From NCBI RefSeq assembly GCF_031178195.1, contig NZ_JAPSJL010000002.1, positions 371,593 through 435,592 of the forward strand: DNA of 64,000 bases, read 5' to 3'. The notes beneath the pieces are model-generated. The model saw only the letters and a list, made by a program, of their open reading frames with translations. It ran no database searches and was not told the DNA's origin. Positions 49,345 to 59,175 of this stretch are shown piece by piece (within the stretch, counting starts at the first letter, position 1; every line of letters begins with the position of its first letter). The DNA comes from Zhihengliuella sp. Its GTDB lineage: Bacteria; Actinomycetota; Actinomycetes; Actinomycetales; Micrococcaceae. A program made the translations under genes and the position numbers.

Positions 49345-50748
49345 ATGACTTCGTACAATCACGTCGACGTGGCAGCCATCGCCGCACGCGTCGAGCAGGA
49401 ATTCCAGCAGACCGTCGCGGAGCTCAAGGAGCTGGTCGCGATCCCGGGCATCGCGTGGGAGGCGTTCGACGCCCGCGAGCTCGACCGCAGCGCCGAGGCG
49501 GTGCGGGAGCTGATCCGGACCACCGGCATCAAGGACGTCCGTGTCCTCACCGCGCCCACGCCCTCGGGAGTCGCGGGCAGTCCGGCCGTCGTCGCGCGTC
49601 GCCCCGCCGCGCCGGGCAAGCCCACCGTCCTGCTCTATGCGCACCACGACGTGCAGCCGCCGGGGGACCCGGCGCTCTGGAACACGCCCGCCTTCGAGGC
49701 CACCGAGATCGACGGGCGGCTCTACGGGCGAGGCGCGGCGGACGACAAGGCCGGGATCATGGCCCACGTCGCCGGGCTGCGCGCGGTGCTGGACGTCGTC
49801 GAGGACTTCGGGGTCGGCGTCACCTTCTTCATCGAGGGGGAGGAGGAGCACGGCTCGCCGAGCTTCCGGAACTTCCTGGAGGAGTACCGGGACCTGCTGG
49901 CGGCCGACGTCATCGTCGTCGCGGACTCGAGCAACTGGCGGATCGGCACGCCTGCGCTCACCACCAGCCTGCGGGGGATGACTGCCGCCGAGATCGAGGT
50001 CCGGGTGCTGGACCACGCGGTCCACTCCGGCATGTTCGGCGGCCCCGTGCTGGATGCGCCGACCATCGCCGGCCGTCTCATCTCCACCTTCCACGACGCC
50101 GACGGCAGCGTCGCCATCCCCGGCCTCGTCGCGGAGGAGAACGCGACCGTCGACTACCCCGAGGTGGACTTCCGCCGCGACGCCTCGACGGTGGACGGGC
50201 TGCGTCTCGCGGGGACCGGGCCGCTCACCGACCGGCTCTGGAACAAGCCCGCACTGTCGGTCATCGGGATGGACATCCCGACCGTCGCGGTCTCCTCCAA
50301 CACCCTCGTCCCCGTCACGCGGTTCAAGGTCAGTCTCCGCCTCGCGCCCGGGCAGGACGCCGAGGCGGCGGGCGAGGCCCTGCGCCGCCACGTCGAGCAG
50401 CAGGACCTCTTCGGAGCGGCCGTCACGGTGGAGGTGACGGAGCGGGGGAGCGCCTTCTCCACGGACACGACGACGCCGGCCGCCCAGGCGTGCCTCTGGG
50501 CCCTCGAGCATGCGTGGGGGACCTCGGCGGTGGAGACGGGCATCGGTGGCTCGATCCCGTTCATCGCCGATCTGACCGAAGTCTTCCCGGAGGCCTCGAT
50601 CCTGGTGACCGGCGTCGAGGACCCCGACTCGCGAGCGCACAGCGCGAACGAGTCCCTGCACCTGGGCGAGTTCCAGCGGGCGGTCACGGCGGAAGCACTG
50701 CTGCTGGCCCGCCTGGACGCGGCGGACGCCGGGCCGACGACGGCTTGA
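49345..50748 (+). CDS. M20-family dipeptidase
   Basis: 467-residue cytosolic metallopeptidase of the M20 family, with two zinc ions expected. Metal and catalytic motifs are AHHDVQP (His100, Asp102), GRGAADDKAGI, and IEGEEEHGSPS with the general-base Glu pair; the lid/dimerisation domain lies between about 205 and 350. Such enzymes cleave dipeptides; the exact substrate cannot be read from sequence. Confidence 0.9.
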   Translation: MTSYNHVDVAAIAARVEQEFQQTVAELKELVAIPGIAWEAFDARELDRSAEAVRELIRTTGIKDVRVLTAPTPSGVAGSPAVVARRPAAPGKPTVLLYAHHDVQPPGDPALWNTPAFEATEIDGRLYGRGAADDKAGIMAHVAGLRAVLDVVEDFGVGVTFFIEGEEEHGSPSFRNFLEEYRDLLAADVIVVADSSNWRIGTPALTTSLRGMTAAEIEVRVLDHAVHSGMFGGPVLDAPTIAGRLISTFHDADGSVAIPGLVAEENATVDYPEVDFRRDASTVDGLRLAGTGPLTDRLWNKPALSVIGMDIPTVAVSSNTLVPVTRFKVSLRLAPGQDAEAAGEALRRHVEQQDLFGAAVTVEVTERGSAFSTDTTTPAAQACLWALEHAWGTSAVETGIGGSIPFIADLTEVFPEASILVTGVEDPDSRAHSANESLHLGEFQRAVTAEALLLARLDAADAGPTTA

Positions 50749-50757
50749 TCCCCGGCG

Positions 50758-50763
50758 TAGAAT
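50758..50763 (+). promoter_or_regulatory. -10 box of the HesB/IscA gene
   Basis: TAGAAT, 61 bases before the start codon, just after the dipeptidase stop. No good -35 box is seen at 17 bases. Confidence 0.4.
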
Positions 50764-50824
50764 GGACGTCGAAGGGAACCCGGCAGCAACGCCGGCACCC
50801 GACACCATCAATGGAGGACTGATT

Positions 50825-51199
50825 ATGACCACCACCGCAAACGAGGCCGCGGCGGACGCGACCGAGATGCCGACCCACGGCGTCGAGCTCTCCGATGTCG
50901 CCGCCGAGAAGGTGCGCAGCCTGCTGGAGCAGGAAGGGCGCACCGACCTCCGACTGCGCGTCGCCGTACAGCCGGGCGGTTGTTCGGGCCTCATCTACCA
51001 GCTCTACTTCGACGAGCGCATCCTCGACGGCGACGCCGTGCGCGACTTTGACGGCGTCGAGGTCGTCATCGACAAGATGAGCGTGCCGTACCTCAACGGG
51101 GCCTCCATCGACTTCGAGGACACCATCTCGAAGCAGGGGTTCACGATCGACAACCCGAATGCGGGCGGGTCCTGCGCCTGCGGCGACTCGTTCCACTGA
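50825..51199 (+). CDS. erpA: HesB/IscA-type iron-sulfur insertion protein
   Basis: A-type iron-sulfur carrier that inserts clusters into target proteins. The 124-residue protein has the three conserved cysteines, Cys53 (GGCSG), Cys117 and Cys119 (SCACGDSF). The ATG at 50825 follows a GGAGGA ribosome site. It lies just before the respiratory genes, where the Rieske protein (qcrA) is an iron-sulfur client; that link is inference. It is followed by a strong terminator. Confidence 0.9.
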   Translation: MTTTANEAAADATEMPTHGVELSDVAAEKVRSLLEQEGRTDLRLRVAVQPGGCSGLIYQLYFDERILDGDAVRDFDGVEVVIDKMSVPYLNGASIDFEDTISKQGFTIDNPNAGGSCACGDSFH

Positions 51200-51229
51200 G
51201 CCGCCCCGCACAGCGACCAGAACAGCACT

Positions 51230-51286
51230 GAAACTCCGGCGTGACCTCGGATTGGCGACATATCCGGGCCGCCGGAGTTTCTTTCT
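51230..51286 (+). terminator. Intrinsic terminator after erpA
   Basis: A 12-bp perfect stem (51230-51241 with 51270-51281) enclosing a smaller CGGAT/ATCCG stem, followed by TTTCT; one of the few hairpins in the window with a T tract. Confidence 0.8.
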
Positions 51287-51340
51287 GCAAAGACGGCCCT
51301 CACGCGGTAAGCTCTACAGCGAGTAGTAGAACTAGGCTTC

Positions 51341-51388
51341 CTTCGTGCGTGCCCTCATCCGGCGTCGGATGGACGGGTCCAGACGAAG
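51341..51388 (+). promoter_or_regulatory. Structured leader upstream of ctaC
   Basis: In the 227-base gap before ctaC, CTTCGT (51341-51346) pairs with ACGAAG (51383-51388), enclosing CCC/GGG and a perfect CATCCG/CGGATG hairpin with a GCGT loop (51356-51371). It is not followed by a T run, so it is likely a 5' untranslated structure, not a terminator. The promoter was not resolved (TAGGCT at 51333-51338 is one possible -10 box). Confidence 0.35.
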
Positions 51389-51425
51389 AATCATTCAGCA
51401 CTAAAACAAAGAGGAAGGGCCGTCT

Positions 51426-52298
51426 GTGAGTTCGCAAGACCGAACCAACAGCCGCCGGCGGACAAGGACCCAGGTCCTGGCGCTCGCCGCGACGGGTGCG
51501 CTGTTGTTGACGGGGTGTTCGGAGCAAGCCCAGCGGGGCTGGCTGCCGAACGAGGATCGTGACACCACCAATCACACCGGGATGCTGCAGGATCTCTGGG
51601 TCAACTCCTGGATCGCAGCGCTCGCCATCGGCCTTCTGACGTGGGCGCTGATCATCTGGTGCATCGTCGCCTACCGTCGTCGCAAGAACGACACCGGTTA
51701 CCCGCGCCAGCTCAGCTACAACCTGCCGCTGGAGATCTTCTACACGGGCGTGCCGCTGATGCTGGTCCTGACGCTCTTCTTCTTCTCCGACAACACCCAG
51801 CGGACCGTCAACGAGCCCGTCGACTCGCCGCTCGTCGTCGACGTCCGCGCCAAGCAGTGGGCGTGGGACTTCAACTACTCGTACGAGGGCCAGGAGAACT
51901 ACTTCGCCGGCAAGCAGGCCCACCTCACCGGCGAGACCGGCGTGGAGGAGGAGCTCCCGACGCTGTACCTGCCCGTCGATGTGCCGGTGGAGTTCCAGCT
52001 CAACAGCCGCGACGTCATCCACAGCTTCTGGATCCCGGCCTTCCTGCAGAAGCTGGACATGATCCCTGGACGTACCAACTACATCCACCTCACCCCCCAG
52101 GTGGAGGGGACGTTCCAGGGCAAGTGCACCGAGCTCTGCGGTGAATACCACTCCGAGATGCTCTTCAATGTCGAGGTCGTCTCCGAGGCCGAGTTCACGG
52201 ACTACCTGGCCACGCTCCCCGAGGGCCACCTCGGCGAGGAATACGACCGGAAGCCCGACGAGATCGCCCGGCTGTCCAGCCACGGCGAAGGGGAGTAG
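51426..52298 (+). CDS. ctaC: Cytochrome c oxidase subunit II
   Basis: Subunit II of the aa3-type terminal oxidase. The 290-residue lipoprotein has a signal sequence with lipobox LLTGC (Cys31), two transmembrane helices (about 60-85 and 100-120), and a C-terminal cupredoxin domain with the CuA ligands in [12 protein letters not shown]. It accepts electrons from the QcrC cytochrome c domain in the actinobacterial bc1-aa3 supercomplex. GTG start with a GAAGGG site upstream; ctaD follows after five bases. Confidence 0.97.
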   Translation: MSSQDRTNSRRRTRTQVLALAATGALLLTGCSEQAQRGWLPNEDRDTTNHTGMLQDLWVNSWIAALAIGLLTWALIIWCIVAYRRRKNDTGYPRQLSYNLPLEIFYTGVPLMLVLTLFFFSDNTQRTVNEPVDSPLVVDVRAKQWAWDFNYSYEGQENYFAGKQAHLTGETGVEEELPTLYLPVDVPVEFQLNSRDVIHSFWIPAFLQKLDMIPGRTNYIHLTPQVEGTFQGKCTELCGEYHSEMLFNVEVVSEAEFTDYLATLPEGHLGEEYDRKPDEIARLSSHGEGE

Positions 52299-52303
52299 GA
52301 CCA

Positions 52304-54025
52304 ATGACCACCTACGAATACGCCACGGACGAGGCCAAGTCCCTCGCGCCGCGAGTCGTCCCGGTGTCCAAGGGACGCATCGTCGTCAACTGGATCACGT
52401 CGACGGACCACAAGACCATCGGGTACATGTACCTGATCGCCTCGTTCATGTTCTTCTGCATCGGCGGCGTCATGGCGCTGCTGATCCGCGCCGAACTCTT
52501 CGAGCCGGGCATGAACATCCTGCAGACGAAGGAGCAGTACAACCAGCTCTTCACGATGCACGGCACGATCATGCTGCTCATGTTCGCGACACCGCTCTTC
52601 GCGGGCTTCGCCAACGTGATCATGCCGCTGCAGATCGGTGCGCCCGACGTCGCGTTCCCGCGTCTGAACGCGCTGGCGTTCTGGTTCTTCCTGTTCGGCT
52701 CCTCCATCGCCGTCGCCGGCTACCTCACCCCGCAGGGTGCCGCCTCCTTCGGCTGGTTCGCGTACGCGCCGCTCTCGAGCACCACCTTCAGCCCGGGCGT
52801 CGGCGGTGACCTCTGGGTCTTCGGCCTGGCCCTCTCGGGCTTCGGCACGATCCTCGGCGCTGTCAACTTCATCACGACCATCATCTGCCTGCGCGCACCG
52901 GGCATGACCATGTGGCGCATGCCGATCTTCACGTGGAACACGCTGATCACGGCGATCCTCGTCCTGATGGCTTTCCCGCCGCTGGCCGCAGCCCTCTTCG
53001 GGCTCGGCGCCGACCGCCGCTTCGGCGCGCACATCTTCTCGCCCGACGCCGGCGGACCGGTCCTGTGGCAGCACCTGTTCTGGTTCTTCGGCCACCCAGA
53101 GGTCTACATCATCGCCCTGCCGTTCTTCGGCATCGTCTCCGAGATCTTCCCGGTGTTCAGCCGGAAGCCGATCTTCGGCTACAAGGGCCTCGTGTACGCC
53201 ACCATCTCCATCGCCGCGCTGTCCGTCGCCGTCTGGGCGCACCACATGTACGTGACCGGCGCCGTGCTGCTGCCGTTCTTCGGCTTCATGACGATGCTCA
53301 TCGCGGTCCCGACCGGTGTGAAGTTCTTCAACTGGATCGGCACGCTCTGGCGCGGTTCGATCACGTTCGAGACCCCGATGCTCTGGAGCATCGGCTTCAT
53401 GGCGACGTTCCTGTTCGGCGGCCTGACCGGCATCATCCTGTCCGCCCCGCCGCTGGACTTCCACCTCTCGGACACCTACTTCGTGGTGGCGCACTTCCAC
53501 TACGTGGTGTTCGGCACCGTGGTCTTCGCGATGTTCGCCGGCTTCTACTTCTGGTGGCCGAAGTGGACCGGGCGCATGCTCAACGAGCGCCTGGGCAAGA
53601 TCCACTTCTGGCTCCTGTTCCTGGGGTTCCACGGGACGTTCCTCATCCAGCACTGGCTCGGTGTCATCGGCATGCCGCGACGCTACGCCGACTACATGGT
53701 CGAGGACGGGTTCACCACCATGAACCAGTTCTCCACGGTCTTCGCCTTCGTGCTGGGCGCGTCCATGATCCCGTTCTTCTGGAACGTCTGGGTGACCGCC
53801 CGGCATGCCAGGAAGATCGAGGTCGACGACCCTTGGGGCTTCGGCGGTTCGCTCGAGTGGGCCACGTCCTGCCCGCCGCCGCGCCACAACTTCCATTCGA
53901 TCCCGCGGATCCGCTCTGAGCGCCCGGCGCTCGATCTGCACCACCCGGAGCTGACCGGCCGCTCCACGCCGGACAGCGTGGCGGGGCGGGTCTTCGGTCC
54001 GGCCGACCAGAAGGACAAGGGCTAA
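52304..54025 (+). CDS. ctaD: Cytochrome c oxidase subunit I
   Basis: Catalytic heme-copper subunit, which reduces oxygen and pumps protons. The 573-residue protein has twelve predicted transmembrane helices and the ligand motifs MHGTIM (heme a), [10 protein letters not shown] (CuB and cross-linked Tyr) and [10 protein letters not shown]. The ATG follows TAGGACC; the gene lies between ctaC and ctaF. Confidence 0.98.
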   Translation: MTTYEYATDEAKSLAPRVVPVSKGRIVVNWITSTDHKTIGYMYLIASFMFFCIGGVMALLIRAELFEPGMNILQTKEQYNQLFTMHGTIMLLMFATPLFAGFANVIMPLQIGAPDVAFPRLNALAFWFFLFGSSIAVAGYLTPQGAASFGWFAYAPLSSTTFSPGVGGDLWVFGLALSGFGTILGAVNFITTIICLRAPGMTMWRMPIFTWNTLITAILVLMAFPPLAAALFGLGADRRFGAHIFSPDAGGPVLWQHLFWFFGHPEVYIIALPFFGIVSEIFPVFSRKPIFGYKGLVYATISIAALSVAVWAHHMYVTGAVLLPFFGFMTMLIAVPTGVKFFNWIGTLWRGSITFETPMLWSIGFMATFLFGGLTGIILSAPPLDFHLSDTYFVVAHFHYVVFGTVVFAMFAGFYFWWPKWTGRMLNERLGKIHFWLLFLGFHGTFLIQHWLGVIGMPRRYADYMVEDGFTTMNQFSTVFAFVLGASMIPFFWNVWVTARHARKIEVDDPWGFGGSLEWATSCPPPRHNFHSIPRIRSERPALDLHHPELTGRSTPDSVAGRVFGPADQKDKG

Positions 54026-54028
54026 ACC

Positions 54029-54430
54029 ATGAAGATTGAATCCTGGCTGTTTCTGGGCGGCGTCTTCTTCTTCCTCCCCGTCGCGATCGTCTACGGCGTG
54101 ATGACCGAGTGGAACGAGTGGGTCGGCTTCCCGGCCCTGCTCATGCTGGTCGCCCTGTCCATGATGATCGGCGGCTACCTGCTCTTCACGGCGCGACGCG
54201 TGGGCCCGCGCCCCGAGGACCGCCTCGACGGCGAGATCCACGAGAACGCCGGCGTCATCGGCGCCTTCTCGCCCTGGAGCTGGTGGCCGATCTTCCTGGC
54301 CGCCGCCTGCGCGATCAGCTTCCTGGGCCTCGCGGTCGGCTGGTGGGTCCTCTACATTGGCGCCGGCTTCGCCGTCGTCGGTGTGATCGGCTGGACCTAC
54401 GAGTACAGCCGCGGCGACCACGCCCACTAG
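54029..54430 (+). CDS. ctaF: Cytochrome c oxidase subunit IV (actinobacterial)
   Basis: 133-residue membrane protein with four hydrophobic segments and the conserved start MKIESWLFLGGVFFFLPVAIVY. It is the small subunit of the actinobacterial aa3 oxidase. It starts three bases after ctaD and a large hairpin follows. Confidence 0.95.
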   Translation: MKIESWLFLGGVFFFLPVAIVYGVMTEWNEWVGFPALLMLVALSMMIGGYLLFTARRVGPRPEDRLDGEIHENAGVIGAFSPWSWWPIFLAAACAISFLGLAVGWWVLYIGAGFAVVGVIGWTYEYSRGDHAH

Positions 54431-54449
54431 CACCACGTAGCGCCGCATC

Positions 54450-54492
54450 GAGCGGGGCGGCGGCTCCCCATCGGGAGCCTGCCGCCCCGCTC
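54450..54492 (+). terminator. Terminator of ctaCDF
   Basis: A 19-pair stem with one bulged base (54450-54468 against 54473-54492) and a 4-base CATC loop. It ends the oxidase operon 20 bases after ctaF. Confidence 0.8.
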
Positions 54493-54524
54493 TTCGCATC
54501 CCCGGACGGAGGAGGACAGCCCCA

Positions 54525-55310
54525 GTGGCGAAGATCAGGGCCGCCGCCATCAGCGGCGACATCGACGCGGACTCCCGGATGCCCAAGCACCTGCAGCTGC
54601 GGGAGATCCTCCATGAGTACGTCCGGTCGGCCTGCAAGCCGGGTGACCTCCTGCCCTCCGAGCGCGAGCTCACGGCACGCTTCGGCGTCGCGCGGATGAC
54701 GCTCCGCCAGGCGATCGATGCGCTCACCGCTCAGGGGGTCCTGGAGCGTGTGGTCGGGCTGGGCACGTTCGTCGCCCGGCCGAAGATGGACCTCCAGGTC
54801 AAACTCACGTCCTACAGCGAGGAGATGCAGCGACGCGGCATGGTGCCCGCGGCGCGTGTGCTCCGCTTCGACGAGGTCCCGGCGGCCGGCGGGCTCGCCC
54901 GCGAGATGGAACTGGCCGACGGGACCCCCGTGGTGCGTTTCCGGCGCCTGCTCCTGGCCGACGGGATGCCGATGAGCCTGGACGAGAACTATCTGCCCAA
55001 GCACCGCGTACCAGGCTTCCTCGACGAACCGGCGCCCACGAGCCTGTACAGCAGCCTGGAGGAGCGTTACGGCCTGGTCATGGAGTGGGGAGAGGACCAG
55101 ATCGAGGCCACAGCCGCCACCGCCGGGAACGCACAGCTCCTGGCCGTCGACGTCGGCTCGCCCCTCCTGAAGATCCAGCGGCACGCGTATGTGCGCAGAG
55201 AGCTCGTCGACTACTCGATCTCCTACTACCGCGCCGACCGCTACAAGCTCTGGGTGCCGCTGCAGCGCCCCGGAGTTCGGCGCACGCCGGGGCAGGAGCA
55301 CCCGCAGTAG
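54525..55310 (+). CDS. GntR-family regulator with UTRA domain
   Basis: 261-residue regulator: an N-terminal GntR winged helix (about 20-85, with LLPSERELTARFGVARMTLRQAIDAL) and a UTRA ligand domain (about 95-245, HutC/DasR type). The family binds sugar phosphates or similar small molecules and usually represses. No transport or catabolic genes flank it in this window, so its ligand is unknown. GTG start with a GGAGGA site upstream. It is convergent with trpD. Confidence 0.9.
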   Translation: MAKIRAAAISGDIDADSRMPKHLQLREILHEYVRSACKPGDLLPSERELTARFGVARMTLRQAIDALTAQGVLERVVGLGTFVARPKMDLQVKLTSYSEEMQRRGMVPAARVLRFDEVPAAGGLAREMELADGTPVVRFRRLLLADGMPMSLDENYLPKHRVPGFLDEPAPTSLYSSLEERYGLVMEWGEDQIEATAATAGNAQLLAVDVGSPLLKIQRHAYVRRELVDYSISYYRADRYKLWVPLQRPGVRRTPGQEHPQ

Positions 55311-55358
55311 GCGAGCGGCCTGCCATGGCGCGGGGGAGCCGTTCGTTCCGCAGGGCCC

Positions 55359-56411
55359 TCAGCGGGTCGCGTCGATCCAGCGCTCGAGCGCGCCTGCGGC
55401 CGCCCCGGAGTCGATGGACTCCTCCGCCCGACGCAGGGCCGCCGCCAGACGCGTCTCCAGCGGTCCCTGCGCGGCGTCGTCGTACGCGAGGAGGCCCGCG
55501 GCCGCGTTGAGCACGACGGCGTCCCTCACGGGGCCTCTGGCGCCCTCCAGGACCCGTCGGACCACCTGGGCGTTGAAGGCCGAGTCGCCGCCGCGCAGAT
55601 CCTCGATCGTCACTCGTCCCAGGCCGAGCTCCCGGGGGTCGAGCGTCGACTCGGTGACCTCCCCGGAACGGACCTCCCAGACGCGGTTGCCCGACGTCGT
55701 CGTCAGCTCGTCGAGCCCGTCGTCGCCACGGAAGACCAGACCTCGACGGCCCCGCGAGGCGAGGACGCCGGCGATCAACGGTGCCATGCGGGTATCGGCG
55801 CAGCCGATCGCCGACGCCGTGGGGTTGGCCGGGTTCGTGAGCGGGCCGAGGAAGTTGAAGACCGTGGCCGTGCCGAGCTCGCGGCGGGGGACTGCCGCGA
55901 AGCGCATCGACGGGTGGAAGACCTGCGCGAAGCAGAACGTGATGCCGGCGGCGTCCAGGACGCCCGCCAGGGCCTCGACCGGGACGTCCAGGCGCACTCC
56001 GAGGGCCTCCAGGACGTCAGCCGACCCCGAGGCGGAGGAGGAGGCACGATTGCCGTGCTTGACGACGCGCGCGCCGGCCCCGGCACTGACGAGCGCCGCC
56101 ATCGTGGAGATGTTCACCGTGTTCTGCCGGTCGCCGCCGGTGCCGACGATGTCGAGCTTCTCGCCCGGGATCTCCAGCGGTCGGGCGACGCCGAGCATAG
56201 ACTCGACCAGGCCCGCGAGCTCCTCCACCGTCTCGCCCTTGGCACGGAGCGCCACGAGGAAGCCGGCCACCCTCACGTCGGAGGTGTTGCCGGCCATGAT
56301 CTCGCTCATCGCCCACGCCGCGTCGGCCTGGGAGAGGTCCTGTCCGGCGAGCAGCGAGGAGAGGATCGACGGCCAGTTTCGGAACTCTGGGGCGGCGCTG
56401 AACGTTGACAC
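55359..56411 (-). CDS. trpD: Anthranilate phosphoribosyltransferase
   Basis: Second step of tryptophan synthesis: joins anthranilate and PRPP. The 350-residue protein has the PRPP motif [15 protein letters not shown] and the metal-binding region of the fold. It is the only trp gene here; separate trpD next to ctaE is usual in Actinobacteria. The GTG start has no ribosome site, but TAACCT lies six bases upstream on the minus strand, so the message may be leaderless. Confidence 0.96.
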   Translation of the reverse strand: MSTFSAAPEFRNWPSILSSLLAGQDLSQADAAWAMSEIMAGNTSDVRVAGFLVALRAKGETVEELAGLVESMLGVARPLEIPGEKLDIVGTGGDRQNTVNISTMAALVSAGAGARVVKHGNRASSSASGSADVLEALGVRLDVPVEALAGVLDAAGITFCFAQVFHPSMRFAAVPRRELGTATVFNFLGPLTNPANPTASAIGCADTRMAPLIAGVLASRGRRGLVFRGDDGLDELTTTSGNRVWEVRSGEVTESTLDPRELGLGRVTIEDLRGGDSAFNAQVVRRVLEGARGPVRDAVVLNAAAGLLAYDDAAQGPLETRLAAALRRAEESIDSGAAAGALERWIDATR

Positions 56412-56417
56412 GCCAAC

Positions 56418-56423
56418 AGGTTA
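56418..56423 (-). promoter_or_regulatory. -10 box of trpD
   Basis: TAACCT on the minus strand, six bases before the GTG start. TTGCGC at 56443-56448 (minus strand) is a possible -35 box with a 19-base spacer. Confidence 0.4.
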
Positions 56424-56546
56424 TCTACGTTTTGTAGAAAGCGCGCAAATGTTTCTGCCCCGTCATTCCGCGGATGTAGCGCCTGACCGGCGGAAAAACG
56501 GGGCTGTCGGGCCCTGCCGCATTGGTGCGGAGGCCCTCCGGATAGG

Positions 56547-56552
56547 CATAAT
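56547..56552 (+). promoter_or_regulatory. -10 box of ctaE
   Basis: CATAAT, six bases before the ctaE GTG at 56559. TTGGTG at 56522-56527 is a possible -35 box, again with a 19-base spacer. No ribosome site precedes the start codon. Confidence 0.5.
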
Positions 56553-56558
56553 GGGGCT

Positions 56559-57197
56559 GTGACAACTGCGACTCATGCCCTCAATGCCCCGGTGCACGCT
56601 GCACCGAACCGTCCCAACATGGTGTCGGTGGGAACTGTCGTCTGGCTTGCCAGCGAGCTGATGTTCTTCGCCGCGCTCTTCGCCATGTACTTCTCGCTGC
56701 GCGCAGCAGTGCCCGAACTGTGGGCGACCGAGAGCGCCAAGCTCAACGTCCCGTTCGCTCTGATCAACACGATCATCCTCGTCTCGAGCTCCTTCTCCTG
56801 CCAGTTCGGCGTCTTCGCCGCTGAGAACCTTCAGCCGCGCCGCACCGGTGGACTGATGAACCTCAAGAAGTGGGGCATGGTCGAGTGGTTCATCCTCACG
56901 TTCATCCTGGGCGCCATCTTCGTCTCGGTTCAGGCGTACGAGTACACCGAGCTGGTGCACCACGGCGTCTCGCTGAGCTCCAACGCGTACGGCTCGGCGT
57001 TCTACATGACCACCGGCTTCCACGGCCTGCACGTGACCGGCGGCCTCATCGCCTTCCTGCTGATCATCGGCCGCGCGTACATCGCGAAGAAGTTCGGTCA
57101 CTTCGAGGCCACCTCGGCGATCGTGACGTCCTACTACTGGCACTTCGTCGACGTTGTCTGGATCGCGCTGTTCGCGATCATCTACTTCCTGAAGTAG
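56559..57197 (+). CDS. ctaE: Cytochrome c oxidase subunit III
   Basis: Subunit III of the aa3 oxidase, a 212-residue protein with five predicted transmembrane helices. Conserved features are [20 protein letters not shown] near the start, the Glu-containing helix and the ending [21 protein letters not shown]. It opens the ctaE-qcrCAB operon, 67 bases before qcrC. Confidence 0.97.
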   Translation: MTTATHALNAPVHAAPNRPNMVSVGTVVWLASELMFFAALFAMYFSLRAAVPELWATESAKLNVPFALINTIILVSSSFSCQFGVFAAENLQPRRTGGLMNLKKWGMVEWFILTFILGAIFVSVQAYEYTELVHHGVSLSSNAYGSAFYMTTGFHGLHVTGGLIAFLLIIGRAYIAKKFGHFEATSAIVTSYYWHFVDVVWIALFAIIYFLK

Positions 57198-57264
57198 CCG
57201 GCCCCGGCCTCCCGGCCGGACACGCTCCACCAACTTCCAAGAAAATTTAGTGAGGAACCAGCAA

Positions 57265-58053
57265 GTGAAGGCACTTTCGCAAAAGCGCCGGCATCCGCTC
57301 GCCGCTGTAGCGCTGCTCCTGATGGGTCTGCTTGTCACCGGTGGCCTGTACGCCGCCGCCAGCAGCGTCAATGAGGCGCAGGCCGCCAGCGCCTACAGCG
57401 CGAGCGACGTCGAGGAGGGCAACAAGCTCTTCCTCGCCAACTGCGCCACCTGCCACGGCCTGAACGCCGAGGGCACGGACTCTGGTCCCTCGCTGATCGG
57501 TGTGGGTGCCGCGTCGGTCGACTTCCAGGTCGGCACCGGCCGTATGCCGATGCAGATGCAGGGCCCGCAGGCGCAGGCCAAGCCGGTCCAGTTCGACGAA
57601 GAACAGACTCGCCAGCTCGCCGCGTACGTCGCGTCCCTCGCTCCCGGCCCCGCAGTGCCGGAAGCCGAGTGGCTCGACGCCAGCCTGGGCAATTCGGCCG
57701 AGGGCGGGGAGATCTTCCGCGTCAACTGCGCCATGTGCCACAACGCTGTCGGCGCCGGCGGTGCGCTGACCCGGGGCAAATTCGCCCCGTCGCTGGGCGG
57801 CGTCTCGGAGAAGCACATCTACGAGGCCATGGCCACTGGTCCCCAGAACATGCCGGTCTTCAACGACTCGAACATCACCCCCGAGGACAAGCGCGACGTG
57901 ATCACGTTCCTCAAGGAAGTCGAGGCGAACGGCTCGCCAGGCGGTGCCCAGCTGGGCTCGCTCGGGCCGGTTTCCGAGGGCCTCTTCGTGTGGACCGCCG
58001 GCCTGGGCATCATCATCGCCTTCACCATCTGGCTGACCTCGCGTCCCTCCTGA
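57265..58053 (+). CDS. qcrC: Diheme cytochrome c subunit of the bc1 complex (QcrC)
   Basis: About 262 residues. An N-terminal transmembrane anchor (about 13-30), two heme c sites CATCHG and CAMCHN, and a C-terminal transmembrane helix. It replaces cytochrome c1 and soluble cytochrome c, passing electrons directly to CtaC. I chose the GTG at 57265, seven bases after an AGGAA site; an in-frame GTG at 57250 has no such site. Confidence 0.95.
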   Translation: MKALSQKRRHPLAAVALLLMGLLVTGGLYAAASSVNEAQAASAYSASDVEEGNKLFLANCATCHGLNAEGTDSGPSLIGVGAASVDFQVGTGRMPMQMQGPQAQAKPVQFDEEQTRQLAAYVASLAPGPAVPEAEWLDASLGNSAEGGEIFRVNCAMCHNAVGAGGALTRGKFAPSLGGVSEKHIYEAMATGPQNMPVFNDSNITPEDKRDVITFLKEVEANGSPGGAQLGSLGPVSEGLFVWTAGLGIIIAFTIWLTSRPS

Positions 58054-58126
58054 GCCGTGGCGACGGGCCTAAGCGCCGCCTCACTACGTACCGAGAACAT
58101 TTTTGAGATAAAGGATGAGAGACAAC

Positions 58127-59170
58127 ATGGGCGACCAGAGTCACGGCAGTCCGCAGGGAGCGGGTGCCGTCGCTAAGGCTCAGGCCGGCTCCGTGGACAC
58201 GATCCAGGATCCGGGCCTTCCGCCGCACCGACCCCGTTTGACGGATACTGAGCCGCGGGCTGCCAAGCGAGCAGAGCGCCAGGTCGGCATTCTGTTCGCG
58301 ATCTCCATGATCGGGACGATCCTGTTCCTCGTCGGCTACTTCGCCGTCGGGCACCCGGAGTCGATCGCCGAGACGCGACTGCAGAACATGCTGCTGGGCC
58401 TCGGCACGGCCTTCGCCATGCTGGGCATCGGCGTGGGCATCGTCCACTGGGCCCGTACCCTGATGCCCGATCACGAGATCGCCGAGTCCCGGCACGAGGT
58501 GCGTACCGAGGAGGACCGCCGCGACGCCGAGGAGATCATCGACACGGTTCTCGAGGAGTCCGGCATCAAGCGCCGCCCCCTGATCCGCAACACCTTGATC
58601 GGTGCGATCGCGCTGGCACCGCTGCCCGCGCTGTTCATCCTCCGCGACCTGGACCTCACGAAAGCCTCCGCCGGTGAGATCGTCGAGCGCCTGCGCCACA
58701 CCGCCTGGGACGAAGGCGTCCGCCTGACCCGCGACCCCGTCGGCACGCCGATCAAGGCCTCCGACGTCCAGATCGGCTCCGCCTTCCACGTGATCCCCGA
58801 GGGTCTCAACGAACTCGAGGATCCGCTGAACGAGAAGGCCAAGGCCGTCGTCCTCCTGATGCGCCTGAACCCGGAGGATCTGAACATCTCGCCCGAGCGC
58901 GAGGACTGGCACTACGACGGCATCGTCGCCTACTCCAAGATCTGCACGCACGTCGGCTGCCCCGTGGCCCTCTACGAGCAGCACACGCACCACCTGCTGT
59001 GCCCGTGCCACCAGTCGACCTTCGACCTCACCGAGGAGTGCAAGGTCATCTTCGGCCCGGCCGCGCATCCGCTGCCTCAGCTGCCGATCACTGTGGACGA
59101 CGAGGGCTACCTCGTCGCGCGCAGCGATTTCCATGAACCTGTCGGACCCGGCTACTGGGAGCGTGGTTAA
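58127..59170 (+). CDS. qcrA: Rieske iron-sulfur subunit of the bc1 complex (QcrA)
   Basis: About 347 residues with three N-terminal transmembrane helices (actinobacterial type) and a C-terminal Rieske domain. The cluster ligands are Cys273 and His275 (CTHVGC) with Cys292 and His295 (CPCHQS); Cys278 and Cys294 are the usual disulfide pair. I chose the ATG at 58127 after AAGGA; one at 58115 is too close to it. It takes electrons from quinol and passes them to QcrC. Confidence 0.95.
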   Translation: MGDQSHGSPQGAGAVAKAQAGSVDTIQDPGLPPHRPRLTDTEPRAAKRAERQVGILFAISMIGTILFLVGYFAVGHPESIAETRLQNMLLGLGTAFAMLGIGVGIVHWARTLMPDHEIAESRHEVRTEEDRRDAEEIIDTVLEESGIKRRPLIRNTLIGAIALAPLPALFILRDLDLTKASAGEIVERLRHTAWDEGVRLTRDPVGTPIKASDVQIGSAFHVIPEGLNELEDPLNEKAKAVVLLMRLNPEDLNISPEREDWHYDGIVAYSKICTHVGCPVALYEQHTHHLLCPCHQSTFDLTEECKVIFGPAAHPLPQLPITVDDEGYLVARSDFHEPVGPGYWERG

Positions 59171-59175
59171 TCCTC

